From: Treponema sp. OMZ 787
GTDB taxonomy: Bacteria; Spirochaetota; Spirochaetia; Treponematales; Treponemataceae
Direction of reading: 5' to 3'
DNA length: 64,000 nucleotides
NCBI RefSeq assembly: GCF_024181225.1
Contig: NZ_CP051198.1
Span: 496,001-560,000 of the forward strand
The notes beneath the pieces are model-generated. The model worked only from the letters and a program-made list of their open reading frames with translations, was not told the origin of the DNA and did not search any database. This document shows, piece by piece, positions 54,160-63,481 of this stretch (position 1 is the stretch's first letter; the number at the start of each line of letters is the position of its first letter). Both the position numbers and the translations under genes were made by a program.

Positions 54160-54810
54160 ATGAATCCTATTTTTAAAAATATACCCGCTCAAGAAGCGGA
54201 AAAATATTTAAAAAATACCAAGGCTAAAACCCTCAACTATAAAAAAGATGCCTTTATCTTTTTTGAGGGCGATACTCCCGCTTTTATTTTTGTGCTAAAA
54301 TCGGGAGCCGTTCAAATCGAAAAAAATACGGCCGACGGAAAGAGGCTCATCATGAACCGCTTTGAAAAACCCGGTACGGTTTTTGCCGAAGTCTATGCTC
54401 TTTTAGATTCGGCCGTCTACGATTATTCATGCCGTGTTATAAGTGATGCCGAGATTCTTTGTCTTCCCATAAACGGCATCTTTACTTCCGGGGTTTATTC
54501 CGAAACTCATTTTAAGGTTTTAAAAAACCTTTTAAACATTTTGGCTCATAAGGCTTATTTTTTAAACCAAAAGCTTCTTATTTTTTCTTCATTCAGTCTC
54601 CGCCAAAAAATCGCCTTGTATTTATTACAGCAGGCGGAAGGAAGTTCAAAAATTGAGCTAAACCTAAACAGGGAAGCTATGGCCGAATACTTAGCAGTTC
54701 CTCGGCCATCTTTATCCCGCGAGCTTATGAGTATGCAAAAAGATGGGCTTTTAAAAATCGAAAAAGATACCATCATTGTCAACCTTGATAAACTCGAAGA
54801 CTTTAGCTAA
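54160..54810 (+). CDS. Crp/Fnr-family transcriptional regulator (possible HcpR-like)
   Basis: An N-terminal cNMP-binding-fold domain (FIFFEGDTPAFIFVLKSGAVQIEK, AEVYALLDSAVYDYSCRVISD) joins through a long helix to a winged HTH (LNREAMAEYLAVPRPSLSRELMSMQKDGLLKIEKDTIIV). No Fnr-type N-terminal cysteine cluster is present. Neighbours on both sides (hcp and the metallochaperone-like trio) suggest it answers nitrosative or redox stress as HcpR does in other anaerobes. The ATG has no clear ribosome site. Confidence 0.85.
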   Translation: MNPIFKNIPAQEAEKYLKNTKAKTLNYKKDAFIFFEGDTPAFIFVLKSGAVQIEKNTADGKRLIMNRFEKPGTVFAEVYALLDSAVYDYSCRVISDAEILCLPINGIFTSGVYSETHFKVLKNLLNILAHKAYFLNQKLLIFSSFSLRQKIALYLLQQAEGSSKIELNLNREAMAEYLAVPRPSLSRELMSMQKDGLLKIEKDTIIVNLDKLEDFS

Positions 54811-54835
54811 GGGCTTATCAATAAAAGCCCTTAGC
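54806..54835. terminator. Hairpin between convergent crp and hcp
   Basis: An 11-bp perfect stem GCTAAGGGCTT / AAGCCCTTAGC (54806-54816, 54825-54835) overlaps the crp stop codon. It could serve both strands. It lacks a T-run. Confidence 0.6.
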
Positions 54836-54855
54836 CTGTCCTCCCGATTATGTTT

Positions 54856-56487
54856 CTAACCGAAAAAATGTTTTATATCGTCTTCTACCGAAGCGATTCC
54901 CGATAATCCGAATTTATTTATTAAAACGTCCTTTACATTTGGTGAAAGAAAACCCGGAATAGTAGGGCCAAGGTGTATATTTTTTACACCCAAGAACAAT
55001 AAGGCTAAGAGAACTATAACGGCTTTTTGTTCATACCATGCTATATTAAAAATTATCGGTAAATCATTAATATCGCTTAGCTGAAAGATTTCCTTTAATT
55101 TTAGAGCTATAAGGGCAAGGGAATAAGAATCATTGCATTGTCCTGCATCCAATACCCTTGGAATTCCGTTTATATCTCCAAGATTTAGTTTATTATACCT
55201 GTATTTTGCACAGCCTGCCGTCAGGATGACGGTATTTTTCGGAAGAGCTTCCGCAAAGTCCGTATAATAAGATCGCGTTGTGTGTCTGCCGTCGCAGCCT
55301 CCCATAACTATAAACTTCCTAATATCTCCGTTTTTTACTGCCTCGACAATTTTATCGGCAAGGGCAAAAACTTGGGCGTGAGCAAAACCTCCGACAATTT
55401 TTCCGGTTTCAATTTCTTTTGGAGGTTGGCAGGATTTTGCCTTTTTTATAATTTCGGAAAAATCCTTATACCCGTTTTCATCGGCTTCAATATGAACACA
55501 GCCTGGATGACCTGCTGCATTTGTCGTATACATTCTTGATAAGTATGAAGCCTTTGTAGGAATTATACAGTTGGTAGTCATCAGAATGGGGCCGTTAAAA
55601 CTTTCAAATTCCGAAACCTGCTTTGCCCAAGAGTTGCCGTAATTACCTGCAAGATGCGTGTATTTTTTTAATTTTGGATAATAATTTGCGGGAAGCATTT
55701 CGGAATGAGTATAAACATCAATACCTGTACCCTCGGTTTGCTCAAGAAGCATTTCGATATCTTTTAGATCATGTCCCGATACAAGTATCCCCGGATTATT
55801 TCTTACCCCGATTGAAACTTCGGTTATTTCGGGATTGCCGTAGCTGCCTGTGTTGGCGCTATCCAACAGAGCCATTCCCTTAACTCCGGCTTCTCCTGTC
55901 TTTAAGGTAAGAGAAATAAGTTCATCAACACTCAAATTTTCATCTATGAGCATTGAAAGCGTTTTTTGAATAAAGGCATCAACTTCTTCATCTTCATAGC
56001 CTAAGGCGTTAGCATGTTTTACATAGGCACATAGCCCCTTTAGACCATAGATAATAAGTTCTTTTAAGGAACGCTTATCGGGATCTTTTGTCTGCAAAAC
56101 GCCTATTGTAATGGCCTTGCCCAGTCTTTTCGGTATATCCGAGTCAATATACACTTCAATCTCCGGATCAAAGGGGCGGTTTAAAGAACTATGCAAATCA
56201 TGGATTGCTTTAAGAGTAATATTTATTCTGTTGTTAATTGCTTTTTCATCAAAATTTGCATTGGTTATTGTAACAAAAAGGTTTGTGCTTACGATGTGGT
56301 TAATTTCTTTTTCAACCTTAATCCCGTTTTCCCTCATATAAGACGTTATCTTGGAAAGTTTTTTTGTTACCCAGATGAGAAAATCCTGTAATCCTGCAAC
56401 TAAGGGATTTTTTCCGCATACGCCGACCCTTATGCAGCCTGAATTTTTAAATGTCTCTTGACATTGAAAACAAAACATAGCGTTCAT
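54856..56487 (-). CDS. hcp: Hybrid-cluster protein (hydroxylamine reductase / NO reductase), class I
   Basis: The 543-residue product begins with the cluster-binding cysteines of strict-anaerobe Hcp ([21 protein letters not shown]). It has the hybrid-cluster ligands in the second half ([43 protein letters not shown]). Hcp reduces NO or hydroxylamine and protects anaerobes from nitrosative stress. Length is normal. TAGGAGG lies before ATG 56487. Upstream are a promoter with a Crp/Fnr-type palindrome at about -41.5 and a 12-bp leader hairpin. Confidence 0.95.
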   Translation of the reverse strand: MNAMFCFQCQETFKNSGCIRVGVCGKNPLVAGLQDFLIWVTKKLSKITSYMRENGIKVEKEINHIVSTNLFVTITNANFDEKAINNRINITLKAIHDLHSSLNRPFDPEIEVYIDSDIPKRLGKAITIGVLQTKDPDKRSLKELIIYGLKGLCAYVKHANALGYEDEEVDAFIQKTLSMLIDENLSVDELISLTLKTGEAGVKGMALLDSANTGSYGNPEITEVSIGVRNNPGILVSGHDLKDIEMLLEQTEGTGIDVYTHSEMLPANYYPKLKKYTHLAGNYGNSWAKQVSEFESFNGPILMTTNCIIPTKASYLSRMYTTNAAGHPGCVHIEADENGYKDFSEIIKKAKSCQPPKEIETGKIVGGFAHAQVFALADKIVEAVKNGDIRKFIVMGGCDGRHTTRSYYTDFAEALPKNTVILTAGCAKYRYNKLNLGDINGIPRVLDAGQCNDSYSLALIALKLKEIFQLSDINDLPIIFNIAWYEQKAVIVLLALLFLGVKNIHLGPTIPGFLSPNVKDVLINKFGLSGIASVEDDIKHFFG

Positions 56488-56508
56488 GGCATCCTCCTAT
56501 AAAACTTT

Positions 56509-56536
56509 TTTAAATGGATTGCCAAATCCATTTAAA
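56509..56536 (-). promoter_or_regulatory. 12-bp hairpin at the 5' end of the hcp mRNA
   Basis: A perfect stem TTTAAATGGATT / AATCCATTTAAA (56509-56520, 56525-56536) with a 4-nt loop starts about 5 nt from the predicted transcription start and ends before the ribosome site. It is a likely mRNA stabiliser. Confidence 0.6.
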
Positions 56537-56547
56537 GGTTTAAGTAA

Positions 56548-56589
56548 ATTATATATATTTTACGAATAGGAGGCGGTAACGGATGTTAC
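56548..56589 (-). promoter_or_regulatory. hcp promoter with Crp/Fnr-type operator
   Basis: On the minus strand the -10 box TATAAT lies at 56553-56548, with no good -35 box. The palindrome GTAAC-GGAT-GTTAC (56576-56589) is centred about 41.5 bp upstream of the predicted start near 56541, the class II activator position. A related half-site GATGTTA lies further upstream at 56593-56599. Confidence 0.6.
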
Positions 56590-56631
56590 GCAGATGTTAA
56601 ATTTTGTTGTTTTAAGTCTATTTTTGCTCAC

Positions 56632-56660
56632 TTGAAATCTCTTATTCTATCCTATATACT
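56632..56660 (+). promoter_or_regulatory. Promoter of the alpha-L-fucosidase gene, leaderless
   Basis: TTGAAA (56632-56637), 17 nt, TATACT (56655-56660), then 7 nt to ATG 56668, with no Shine-Dalgarno sequence. Confidence 0.7.
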
Positions 56661-56667
56661 CAATATT

Positions 56668-58038
56668 ATGAAACCGGATAAAATTACACAATGGCAAAAA
56701 TTAGGTTTTGGGATGTTTATTCATTACGGGCTTTACTCTTTGTGCGGAGGCGTTTGGAAGGGGGAGCCTGTAAAGCGCGGTTACAGTGAGCAGATTTTAA
56801 GTCACGGTAAAATACCCAAAGAAGAATATAAGGCCTTGCAAAATAAATTTACCTGCAAGAATTTTGATGCGGAAAAAATATGCATTCTCGCAAAGACTGC
56901 GGGGATGAAATACATTATTATCACGGCAAAGCACCATGACGGTTTTTGTCTTTTTAACACAAAGACTACAAATTATAATTCGGTAAAGACACCTGCAAAG
57001 CGGGATTTGATTTTAGAGCTTTCGCAAGCTTGCAAAAAAAACGGTTTAAAGTTCGGGCTTTATTTTTCTTGGATAGATTGGGATTGTGAATTCGCTCTTC
57101 CGATAAGCGATCATAATAGCGATAAAATTCTGCCCAAACATCAAAGATTTAATTTGGAGCAGCTGACTGAGTTGTTTACAAATTACGGCCCGCTTTGTGA
57201 GCTTTGGATGGATATGGGTTTCCCGACAAAAAAGCAAAGCGAAGAGGTTAGAGCCCTTGCCCAAGAGCTTCAACCTGATATGATGATCAACGGAAGAATA
57301 TGGAATGATTGCGGAGATTTTTGTACCATGGGGGATAATAGACTCCCCGATAAAAGTTTAAATGTTCCTTGGCAAACTCCGGCTTCAATTTACCATGAGA
57401 CATGGGGCTACCGTTCATGGCAAAGACGGGGCGATAAAAATAAAAAAGCCCAAGAGCTCATTGAAAGTCTTATAAGGGTAAGAGCTATGGGCGGAAATTA
57501 TCTTTTAAACATCGGCCCTAAGGGAGACGGCTCAGTTGTTTCATTTGAAGCCGATGTTCTAAAAAAAATCGGCAGCTTTTTTAATTCAAAAGTTCCTTCT
57601 CAAACTTCTGCAAAAAAACTTTGTAAAGAATTAAATTTAGGTATCCCTCAGGATTCTATTACTGAATTAAAAGAGAAAGTAAACGAAATTCCATTTACAA
57701 AAAAAATATACCGCTTTACGGGAAAGGATTATTATTCTTCTCATTTTATTTGTACGGAACTTGAGCTAAGCTTAAAAATGTCAAAAGACTTAAGCAAAAC
57801 AAACTTGTGGACAATCAGCCTCGTCAGAAAAAAGCCCTTATCCCAAGATGAGTTTTTGGAAATAAACGGAAAAGAATTTTGCTTCCCCGCAAACAAAAAA
57901 GAATTGGAAATTTTAAAAAACATAAAAATAGAAAAGTTTCTCAAAATTTCAGTATCCACAATAGGCTGCGCTGCCTCGCGGAAGGCGCTAAGGCAAGACA
58001 ACCTAATTTTGAGGGTAGAAAAAAATGAGGCTTTTTAA
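56668..58038 (+). CDS. GH29 alpha-L-fucosidase
   Basis: The 456-residue protein has a catalytic TIM barrel with FGMFIHYGLYS, AKHHDGFCLFNTKTTNYNSV, GLKFGLYFSWIDW and the nucleophile Asp in LCELWMDMG (about residue 188). MGGNYLLNIGPKGDGSV closes the barrel. A beta-sandwich tail follows. No signal peptide is present, so it acts inside the cell on imported fucosylated glycan fragments. ATG 56668 is chosen because the upstream TTG belongs to the -35 box. The acid/base residue cannot be placed with certainty. No sugar transporter is adjacent. Confidence 0.9.
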   Translation: MKPDKITQWQKLGFGMFIHYGLYSLCGGVWKGEPVKRGYSEQILSHGKIPKEEYKALQNKFTCKNFDAEKICILAKTAGMKYIIITAKHHDGFCLFNTKTTNYNSVKTPAKRDLILELSQACKKNGLKFGLYFSWIDWDCEFALPISDHNSDKILPKHQRFNLEQLTELFTNYGPLCELWMDMGFPTKKQSEEVRALAQELQPDMMINGRIWNDCGDFCTMGDNRLPDKSLNVPWQTPASIYHETWGYRSWQRRGDKNKKAQELIESLIRVRAMGGNYLLNIGPKGDGSVVSFEADVLKKIGSFFNSKVPSQTSAKKLCKELNLGIPQDSITELKEKVNEIPFTKKIYRFTGKDYYSSHFICTELELSLKMSKDLSKTNLWTISLVRKKPLSQDEFLEINGKEFCFPANKKELEILKNIKIEKFLKISVSTIGCAASRKALRQDNLILRVEKNEAF

Positions 58039-58041
58039 ATT

Positions 58042-58383
58042 TTAAGATAGTTTATAGAGGACGTATTGGTTTAGGGAAACACCTTCATGTTCTGCATTTA
58101 AAGCTAGTTCTTTGTGTAAAGATTTAGGAATTCTTAAAAGGAATTTGCCGCTATAATTATTTTCGTCTTGAGGCATGGGTATCGCAAAACCGTTTTCGAG
58201 TTTTGATTCAATCCACCCCTCCATTGCTTCATATATATTTTCATACACTTCTTCTAATGTTTCTCCTGAGCTTTGACAACCATCCAATTCTTTGACTTGT
58301 GCATAATAATATAAACCGCTCTCATCATGTATTTTTTTTATGATAATTGAATACGGTAAATTTAAATAATCTTTTATTTGCAT
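58042..58383 (-). CDS. hicB: HicB antitoxin with C-terminal DNA-binding domain
   Basis: The first 70 residues form the HicB RNase-H-like fold (YSIIIKKIHDESGLYYYAQVKELDGCQSSGETLEEVYENI). The C-terminal KFLLRIPKSLHKELALNAEHEGVSLNQYVLYKL is a ribbon-helix-helix (Arc-type) domain. It should neutralise HicA and repress the operon. It lies 9 nt after hicA in the same transcript. Confidence 0.9.
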   Translation of the reverse strand: MQIKDYLNLPYSIIIKKIHDESGLYYYAQVKELDGCQSSGETLEEVYENIYEAMEGWIESKLENGFAIPMPQDENNYSGKFLLRIPKSLHKELALNAEHEGVSLNQYVLYKLS

Positions 58384-58392
58384 AAGTACCTC

Positions 58393-58611
58393 CTACATTC
58401 TTTTTAAAATATCTTTTACATAGCATGCTTTTAATGGATTTTCTGATTTTACAGTTATCACATCCCCTTGTGCATTTATATATTGCCTATGCGAACCTTT
58501 TTGGCGATCAAACCTATAACCTATATATTCAGGCACTCTGTCGGCCTCTTGAATTCTTATTCCATTAGGTTGATTTCGCATTTTTTCAATTATTTTCTCC
58601 ACACCAGCCAT
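58393..58611 (-). CDS. hicA: HicA mRNA interferase toxin
   Basis: The 72-residue product carries the HicA core YIGYRFDRQKGSHRQYINAQGDVITV with the catalytic His in GSHRQY and a C-terminal helix ACYVKDILKRM. The N-terminal 20 residues (GVEKIIEKMRNQPNGIR) are a standard first helix. ATG 58611 lies 6 nt after TATCAT, so the mRNA is leaderless. The order is hicA then hicB, opposite to the locus at 27703-28118. Confidence 0.9.
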   Translation of the reverse strand: MAGVEKIIEKMRNQPNGIRIQEADRVPEYIGYRFDRQKGSHRQYINAQGDVITVKSENPLKACYVKDILKRM

Positions 58612-58617
58612 ATTTAT

Positions 58618-58646
58618 ATGATACTATATATAATATCATTTGTCAA
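58618..58646 (-). promoter_or_regulatory. hicAB promoter with palindromic operator
   Basis: On the minus strand: TTGACA (58646-58641), 17 nt, TATCAT (58623-58618). The 22 bp at 58618-58639 form a near-perfect palindrome (ATGATA...TATCAT, one mismatched pair of eleven) covering the -10 box, fitting autorepression by the RHH domain of HicB. Confidence 0.7.
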
Positions 58647-58699
58647 TATATTTTAAACTTTCAATGGTTATTTCCCTTTATCTATGATAAAATACTAAT

Positions 58700-59494
58700 A
58701 TGTCATTGGATTATTTAATTTTATATTTTGGTCTTTACAGTTTTATCGGGTGGCTTTGCGAAGTAGCCTATTGCTCTCTTTTACAAAAGAAACTTGTGTT
58801 AAACCGCGGAATGCTTTACGGACCTGTATGCCCAATATACGGGTTTGGAGCGTTGATTTCAATTTTTTCGTTGAAAAATTTAATCCCGTATCCTATAGCT
58901 TTGTTTTTTGCTGCCGTTATTTTAACAAGCTCTCTTGAATATGCTGCAAGTTTTATTTTAGAATATTTATTTGATACACTTTGGTGGGATTATTCAAAGT
59001 ATAAACTTAATATTAACGGACGAGTTTGTGCTCTTAATTCGACTCTCTTTGGAATATTGGGGCTTGCTTTAATGTATATTATAAATCCTTTTATTTCAAA
59101 GTATGTAAATCAAATACCCGATTTGTTTATTCTGATTATTTCAAAAGTTTTGCTTTTTATTTTTATTGCCGATTTTATTTTTACGCTTAAAGCTCTAATC
59201 GGACTTCATGATGCTCTCTTACATATTAAGAGTCTGACGGAGAATTTTTATGCACATCTTGAAACTCTTGATATACATGAAAGGATAAGCGAAAGCAATA
59301 TTGCAGAAAGTTTTAATCTGCTCCGCGAAAAATTAAAACAGGATCGATATTCCGCTTATGAAAAAATACAGGAACAGTTTAAACTTATTGCCGAAAAAAA
59401 CAAGGGCCGTATTTTATCGGCCTTCCCGAATATGAGGCAAAGAAGAAATAATTTACATCTAAAACTTTTAAAATATTTTAAGGAAAAGAGGTAA
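58700..59494 (+). CDS. CmpB-like (DUF1113) putative ABC transporter permease
   Basis: The 264-residue protein begins LILYFGLYSFIGWLCEVAYCS and NRGMLYGPVCPIYGFGAL, the signature of the ABC_trans_CmpB family (PF06541). It has about five membrane helices to residue 165 and a long cytoplasmic coiled-coil tail rich in Lys/Arg. No ATPase is adjacent, as is usual for this family, and the transported substrate is unknown. TATGAT lies 11 nt before the ATG and there is no ribosome site. Confidence 0.85.
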   Translation: MSLDYLILYFGLYSFIGWLCEVAYCSLLQKKLVLNRGMLYGPVCPIYGFGALISIFSLKNLIPYPIALFFAAVILTSSLEYAASFILEYLFDTLWWDYSKYKLNINGRVCALNSTLFGILGLALMYIINPFISKYVNQIPDLFILIISKVLLFIFIADFIFTLKALIGLHDALLHIKSLTENFYAHLETLDIHERISESNIAESFNLLREKLKQDRYSAYEKIQEQFKLIAEKNKGRILSAFPNMRQRRNNLHLKLLKYFKEKR

Positions 59495-59503
59495 TAATAA
59501 AAA

Positions 59504-59533
59504 AGAGGAATAAAATTAAAATTTTATTCCTCT
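59504..59533. terminator. Bidirectional terminator between the CmpB-like and chemoreceptor genes
   Basis: A 13-bp perfect stem AGAGGAATAAAAT / ATTTTATTCCTCT (59504-59516, 59521-59533) with a 4-nt loop. It is followed by CGATTTTTAG on the plus strand and a T-run on the minus strand. Confidence 0.85.
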
Positions 59534-59539
59534 CGATTT

Positions 59540-61660
59540 TTAGATTTTAAATTTTTCAACCTCTGTGACAAGGCTGATTATATTTTCTTTATTTTTTTGA
59601 GAGATGCTATTGACTTCTTGGGTCGCTTCATTTATTTGAAATGCTCCTGCTGCCATTTCATTCATACTTGCGGTAATAACTCTGGTAAGGTCGTCAAGTT
59701 TTTGCATTTCAACAGCGATATTTTTTCCTCCCTCCAACATTTCAGCTGAACCGTCATTTACACGTGAAGTGATTAAGTTGATATCATGAATTGCCGTTAA
59801 AATTTCACGGCCTCCGTTTTCTTGTTCTTTCATTGCAAGCATAAGAGTTTCACTCATCTTTTTCACCTGCTCTGATAGGGCAAAGATGCTGTCAAATTTT
59901 TCTTCAGCCAATTTTGAAGAAGAGGAAAGGTTTTCAATTTCTTTACTTAAAATTTTTAAGGTAGAAGTTATTGTTTTTCCTTGTGAACTTGATTCTTCTG
60001 CGAGCTTTCTAATTTCGTCTGCAACAACAGCAAACCCTTTTCCCGCTTCTCCTGCATGAGCTGCTTCAATCGCTGCATTCATGGCAAGCAGGTTTGTCTG
60101 ACTTGCAATATGCTGAATAACGCTTGAGGCTTCTAAAAGACCGCCCGATTCCTCCGAAATTTTTTGAGTTACGGTATTTGATACTGAAAGAGTTTCTTTT
60201 CCTTCAGCTGTAGCTCCTGCAAGATTTTTGATGGCTTCATCCGTTTTTATAAGCGTCTGAGTTATTGAGCTTATGTTACCGACCATTTGTTCTATCGCTG
60301 ACGAAGATTCAGCCACACTTACAGCCTGAGATTCTATCATTCCATTTAACTGTGTGATGGTTTTAATAATCTGCTCAATAGTTGCAGAAGTTTCTGTAAC
60401 ACTCGCTGCCTGTGTAAGGGCTTGTTGTTTCACCCCTTCTATGTTTGTACTTATTTGATGTATTGCACTTGCCGTTTCAGTCATGTTACTCGCAAGTTCA
60501 TTTCCTATCTGCTCCATTTCCTGAGTTCCTGAACCGACTGTCTTTATTGAGTTTCCTATTTTTTCAATCGTTCTGTTAAAGTATTTTGATAGATCAGTTA
60601 TTTCATCATTTCGTTTGATGGGCAAGCGTACCGTTAGATCGCCGTCTCCATCTGCAATATTTTTAAGAGCTTTAACTGCTGATATAATTGGTTTTACTAT
60701 TGTAAGGGCTATAACAGCTGTAAGAATAATGGATACGATTAATATGGTTATACCGATAAGTCTCATTGTGATTTTTAAAAGCTTAAGACTGCGTGTAAGT
60801 TCGCCGACCGGAGCACTGACTATTATCTTCCATTTTGTTGTTTTCATAGGAGAATAAGCTGCGATTTCTTTTTCGCCTTCATATGTAAATTTGCCTAAAC
60901 CGGCTCCGGAGGATGATAAGACCTTTTGTTCAAAATCGGCGATGCTTTTAAGTTCCGGTTCGGACTCAGCGCTTTTAATACTGTTCTCTTGATCTTCAAC
61001 TATTTGCCTGTCTTTGTCGGCAATTGTTGTTCCCGAAGCGCCTATAATATAACAACCGCCGGTTTCTCCTATTACAATATCATCGATTAGATCACTAAGC
61101 GCTAATCCGTTAACACCGGCGCTAAATACGCCTAAAATATTTTGTTCATCATCATAAATAGGTACGGAGAGTATAATTTCTAAATGGCCTGTTTTACGGT
61201 TTCCGATAGGTTCAGAAATGAAATTTCTGCCTGCTATAGCTTCCTTATACCATTCCCGATCGCCGACAAAAAATGAACTTCCATCGATAGAGTATCTTAT
61301 ACCATTCTTATCTGAAATCCCAAAGTATTCTATCGTTTTATTCCGCTCGGCATCTTTTTGTAATGCCTTTACTTTCTCATAAAAAGTAAGTTTAGAATCG
61401 CGAAGAGCCGGGATACGTGCAAGACCTTCTAAAAGCTGTAAAAAATTATTGATCCTTCCGTCGATAATTTCAGCCGTATCCGTTGCCTTCATTATGAGAG
61501 CTTTTTCAATTTTTTCCATTAAAGCCTTTTTTGCTATAAATAAAGCAGAGGCTCCCATTGTAAATCCTCCAATCAGGATTAACAAACCAAAAAAGAAAAT
61601 CAACTTTCCTAAAATAGAAAACCGTCTTCTTTCCTTTTGATGAATTTTTCCACCTAACAT
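59540..61660 (-). CDS. Methyl-accepting chemotaxis protein with double Cache sensor
   Basis: Membrane segments at about residues 15-40 and 300-322 flank a dCache_1 sensor ([61 protein letters not shown]). A HAMP domain lies at about 325-375. The signalling coiled coil with [23 protein letters not shown] ends near 700. dCache receptors often bind amino acids or organic acids. AAGGAG lies 6 nt before ATG 61660; the TTG at 61675 is rejected. Its signalling domain is closely similar to that of the receptor at 32906-34798. Confidence 0.93.
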   Translation of the reverse strand: MLGGKIHQKERRRFSILGKLIFFFGLLILIGGFTMGASALFIAKKALMEKIEKALIMKATDTAEIIDGRINNFLQLLEGLARIPALRDSKLTFYEKVKALQKDAERNKTIEYFGISDKNGIRYSIDGSSFFVGDREWYKEAIAGRNFISEPIGNRKTGHLEIILSVPIYDDEQNILGVFSAGVNGLALSDLIDDIVIGETGGCYIIGASGTTIADKDRQIVEDQENSIKSAESEPELKSIADFEQKVLSSSGAGLGKFTYEGEKEIAAYSPMKTTKWKIIVSAPVGELTRSLKLLKITMRLIGITILIVSIILTAVIALTIVKPIISAVKALKNIADGDGDLTVRLPIKRNDEITDLSKYFNRTIEKIGNSIKTVGSGTQEMEQIGNELASNMTETASAIHQISTNIEGVKQQALTQAASVTETSATIEQIIKTITQLNGMIESQAVSVAESSSAIEQMVGNISSITQTLIKTDEAIKNLAGATAEGKETLSVSNTVTQKISEESGGLLEASSVIQHIASQTNLLAMNAAIEAAHAGEAGKGFAVVADEIRKLAEESSSQGKTITSTLKILSKEIENLSSSSKLAEEKFDSIFALSEQVKKMSETLMLAMKEQENGGREILTAIHDINLITSRVNDGSAEMLEGGKNIAVEMQKLDDLTRVITASMNEMAAGAFQINEATQEVNSISQKNKENIISLVTEVEKFKI

Positions 61661-61849
61661 ATGCGGCTCCTTCAAAATACTATTTTAAGAACTATTTATA
61701 ATTGATTTTTATTGAATATACATTTAAGAGTTGATTAAGCCGATTATACATTATTTTTTTTATTTTTACTAGATGTTTGTGCAAGAGATACATGGAAAAA
61801 ATTATAATGGAGAAAATTTATAAAATAGGAATAAACAAGTTTTATGTTT

Positions 61850-62635
61850 TTACGAGCCGGTAGACTTATATTTTGATACGCCGAACCGCCAAAAAAGATA
61901 GGCAGGAATTAAAAATAAAAATGAAAGAAGAGGTAAAAAGGCGAGGGCAGGGTTTTCATATTTATCGAATAAAAACAAAAGAGGATAGTATTGAAAAAGA
62001 GCATAAGGAATTACAAATGTGCAAAAGCGTAAAATTTTGTTTCCGTATATTGAAACGGGATATGAGGCAAAGGTTCTAGCGCCGTCTGTAAAGATATTCA
62101 TAAACTCAAGGCTCTGTATGGTAAAAAAAGAAATAGCTGCATAGATTAAAAAGAGTCCTGAAAATACTGCCATGCCTCCTAAGAGCATAAAGAAAACGGT
62201 CGACACTTTTAAAAAAGACCAATCTATATTTCCGAATCTTAAACCGTAAAAAAATAAAATGACGGCTATGATAAGTCTTCCTATTCTTGAAAATTCGAAT
62301 TTGCTTCCCAGAACTTGAAGGGTGAGTCTTCGAGGGCGTAAAAGAAGTCTGTCAAAATCTCCGTTTATAATTAGTGAAGAAAATGAATCAAAGCCCCTTG
62401 CATAGCTTTCGGTAAGGGCAAAGCTCAACTGCATTATTGAATAACAAAAAATAACTTCGGCAAAGGAAAATCCTTTTATGGACTGAAAGCGTGCAAACAA
62501 AAAGTAAAGAGCAAAGACGCTGTTGCAGGTTAAAAGAAACTGCCCCAAGCACGATAAAAAAAACGAAAGCTTATATTGCATTGTGCTTTTTAAAAGAATA
62601 CCTATATATCTAAAATAAAGTTTTAAACCGTTCAT
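61850..62635 (-). CDS. ABC-2 type permease (DUF990-like)
   Basis: The 261-residue protein has six predicted membrane helices and the family pattern FAEVIFCYSIMQLSFALTESYARGFDSFSSLIINGDFDRLLLRPRRLTLQVLGS. That pattern is typical of the DUF990 ABC-2 permeases that work as pairs. With the second permease and ATPase upstream it should form a heterodimeric exporter of unknown substrate. It is the last gene of the operon, 21 nt after the previous one. Confidence 0.85.
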   Translation of the reverse strand: MNGLKLYFRYIGILLKSTMQYKLSFFLSCLGQFLLTCNSVFALYFLFARFQSIKGFSFAEVIFCYSIMQLSFALTESYARGFDSFSSLIINGDFDRLLLRPRRLTLQVLGSKFEFSRIGRLIIAVILFFYGLRFGNIDWSFLKVSTVFFMLLGGMAVFSGLFLIYAAISFFTIQSLEFMNIFTDGARTFASYPVSIYGNKILRFCTFVIPYALFQYYPLLFLFDKYENPALAFLPLLSFLFLIPAYLFWRFGVSKYKSTGS

Positions 62636-62656
62636 ACCTATCTTAAAAATTTTAAT

Positions 62657-63481
62657 TTAGCCTCCTTGCACCACCAATTTTTTTTCTGCCGCCTTTGCAA
62701 TAAGTTTTCCCGACAAAAATAAAACGATGAGCCAGAATACTTGCAGGATTATTTTTTTACCTGCATCTTTAGATGAAATATCGTAAGAAAAAATTCTTAA
62801 AGGAATGTTTTGAATTCCTGTGAAGGGAGACAATTCCAAAATCTTTCTTATTGTTTCGGGGAAAAAAGGAATGGGAATTACCTGCCCCATAAGCATTTCC
62901 GAAGCCGATAAAAATACTATTTGAAGCCCTCTGGGAGAAACCGTAAAAAAGCAAAGCACGTATATGAGGCAGGTAAAGGCAGCTGCCGTACAAAGGCCTA
63001 AAATCATGGAGGCTATAAATATTAAAAAAGTAATAGGGTCAGGCATTATCAGACGGTAGGGCATGGGTAAAATTGCGGCAATTATTAAAACGGGGAAGCA
63101 TCTTAAAAGTCCTCTTGCAAGTCGAAATGCAACCGAGCGGGTAAACCAGAGAGTGTATATTTCGATCGGTTTGGACATTTGGTAAACAATGGAGCCTGAA
63201 ACAATAGAGTCCGTTATGTCGCCCTCGAAGGTCCACATTGCAAAAAATGCTAAGAAGGCTTGCTGCATCCAGATATAGGAAACAAAGGCTGAAAAGCCCA
63301 TGGGAAAATTTTGAGGTGAGGTTTCATAAAAGGCTTTGAATAAGATAATAGTTAAGGTTCCCCATGCAAATTGAGTCGAAATACCTGCAAGGGCGGCAGC
63401 CCTATACTGTAAGTTTGCTATAAATCTTATTTTAAAAAAAGAAAGATATTTTTTCATAAACTGTAAGAGCCTTTTTAGCAA
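62657..63481 (-). CDS. ABC-2 type permease, second subunit
   Basis: The 274-residue protein has six membrane helices and the matching motif FAMWTFEGDITDSIVSGSIVYQMSKPIEIYTLWFTRSVAFRLARG. That is the equivalent of the RLLLRP region in its partner. It overlaps the ATPase gene by 7 nt, showing an ordered ATPase-permease-permease operon. Starts at 63481 or the internal ATG (MKKYLSFFKIRF) are both possible. Confidence 0.85.
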   Translation of the reverse strand: MLKRLLQFMKKYLSFFKIRFIANLQYRAAALAGISTQFAWGTLTIILFKAFYETSPQNFPMGFSAFVSYIWMQQAFLAFFAMWTFEGDITDSIVSGSIVYQMSKPIEIYTLWFTRSVAFRLARGLLRCFPVLIIAAILPMPYRLIMPDPITFLIFIASMILGLCTAAAFTCLIYVLCFFTVSPRGLQIVFLSASEMLMGQVIPIPFFPETIRKILELSPFTGIQNIPLRIFSYDISSKDAGKKIILQVFWLIVLFLSGKLIAKAAEKKLVVQGG

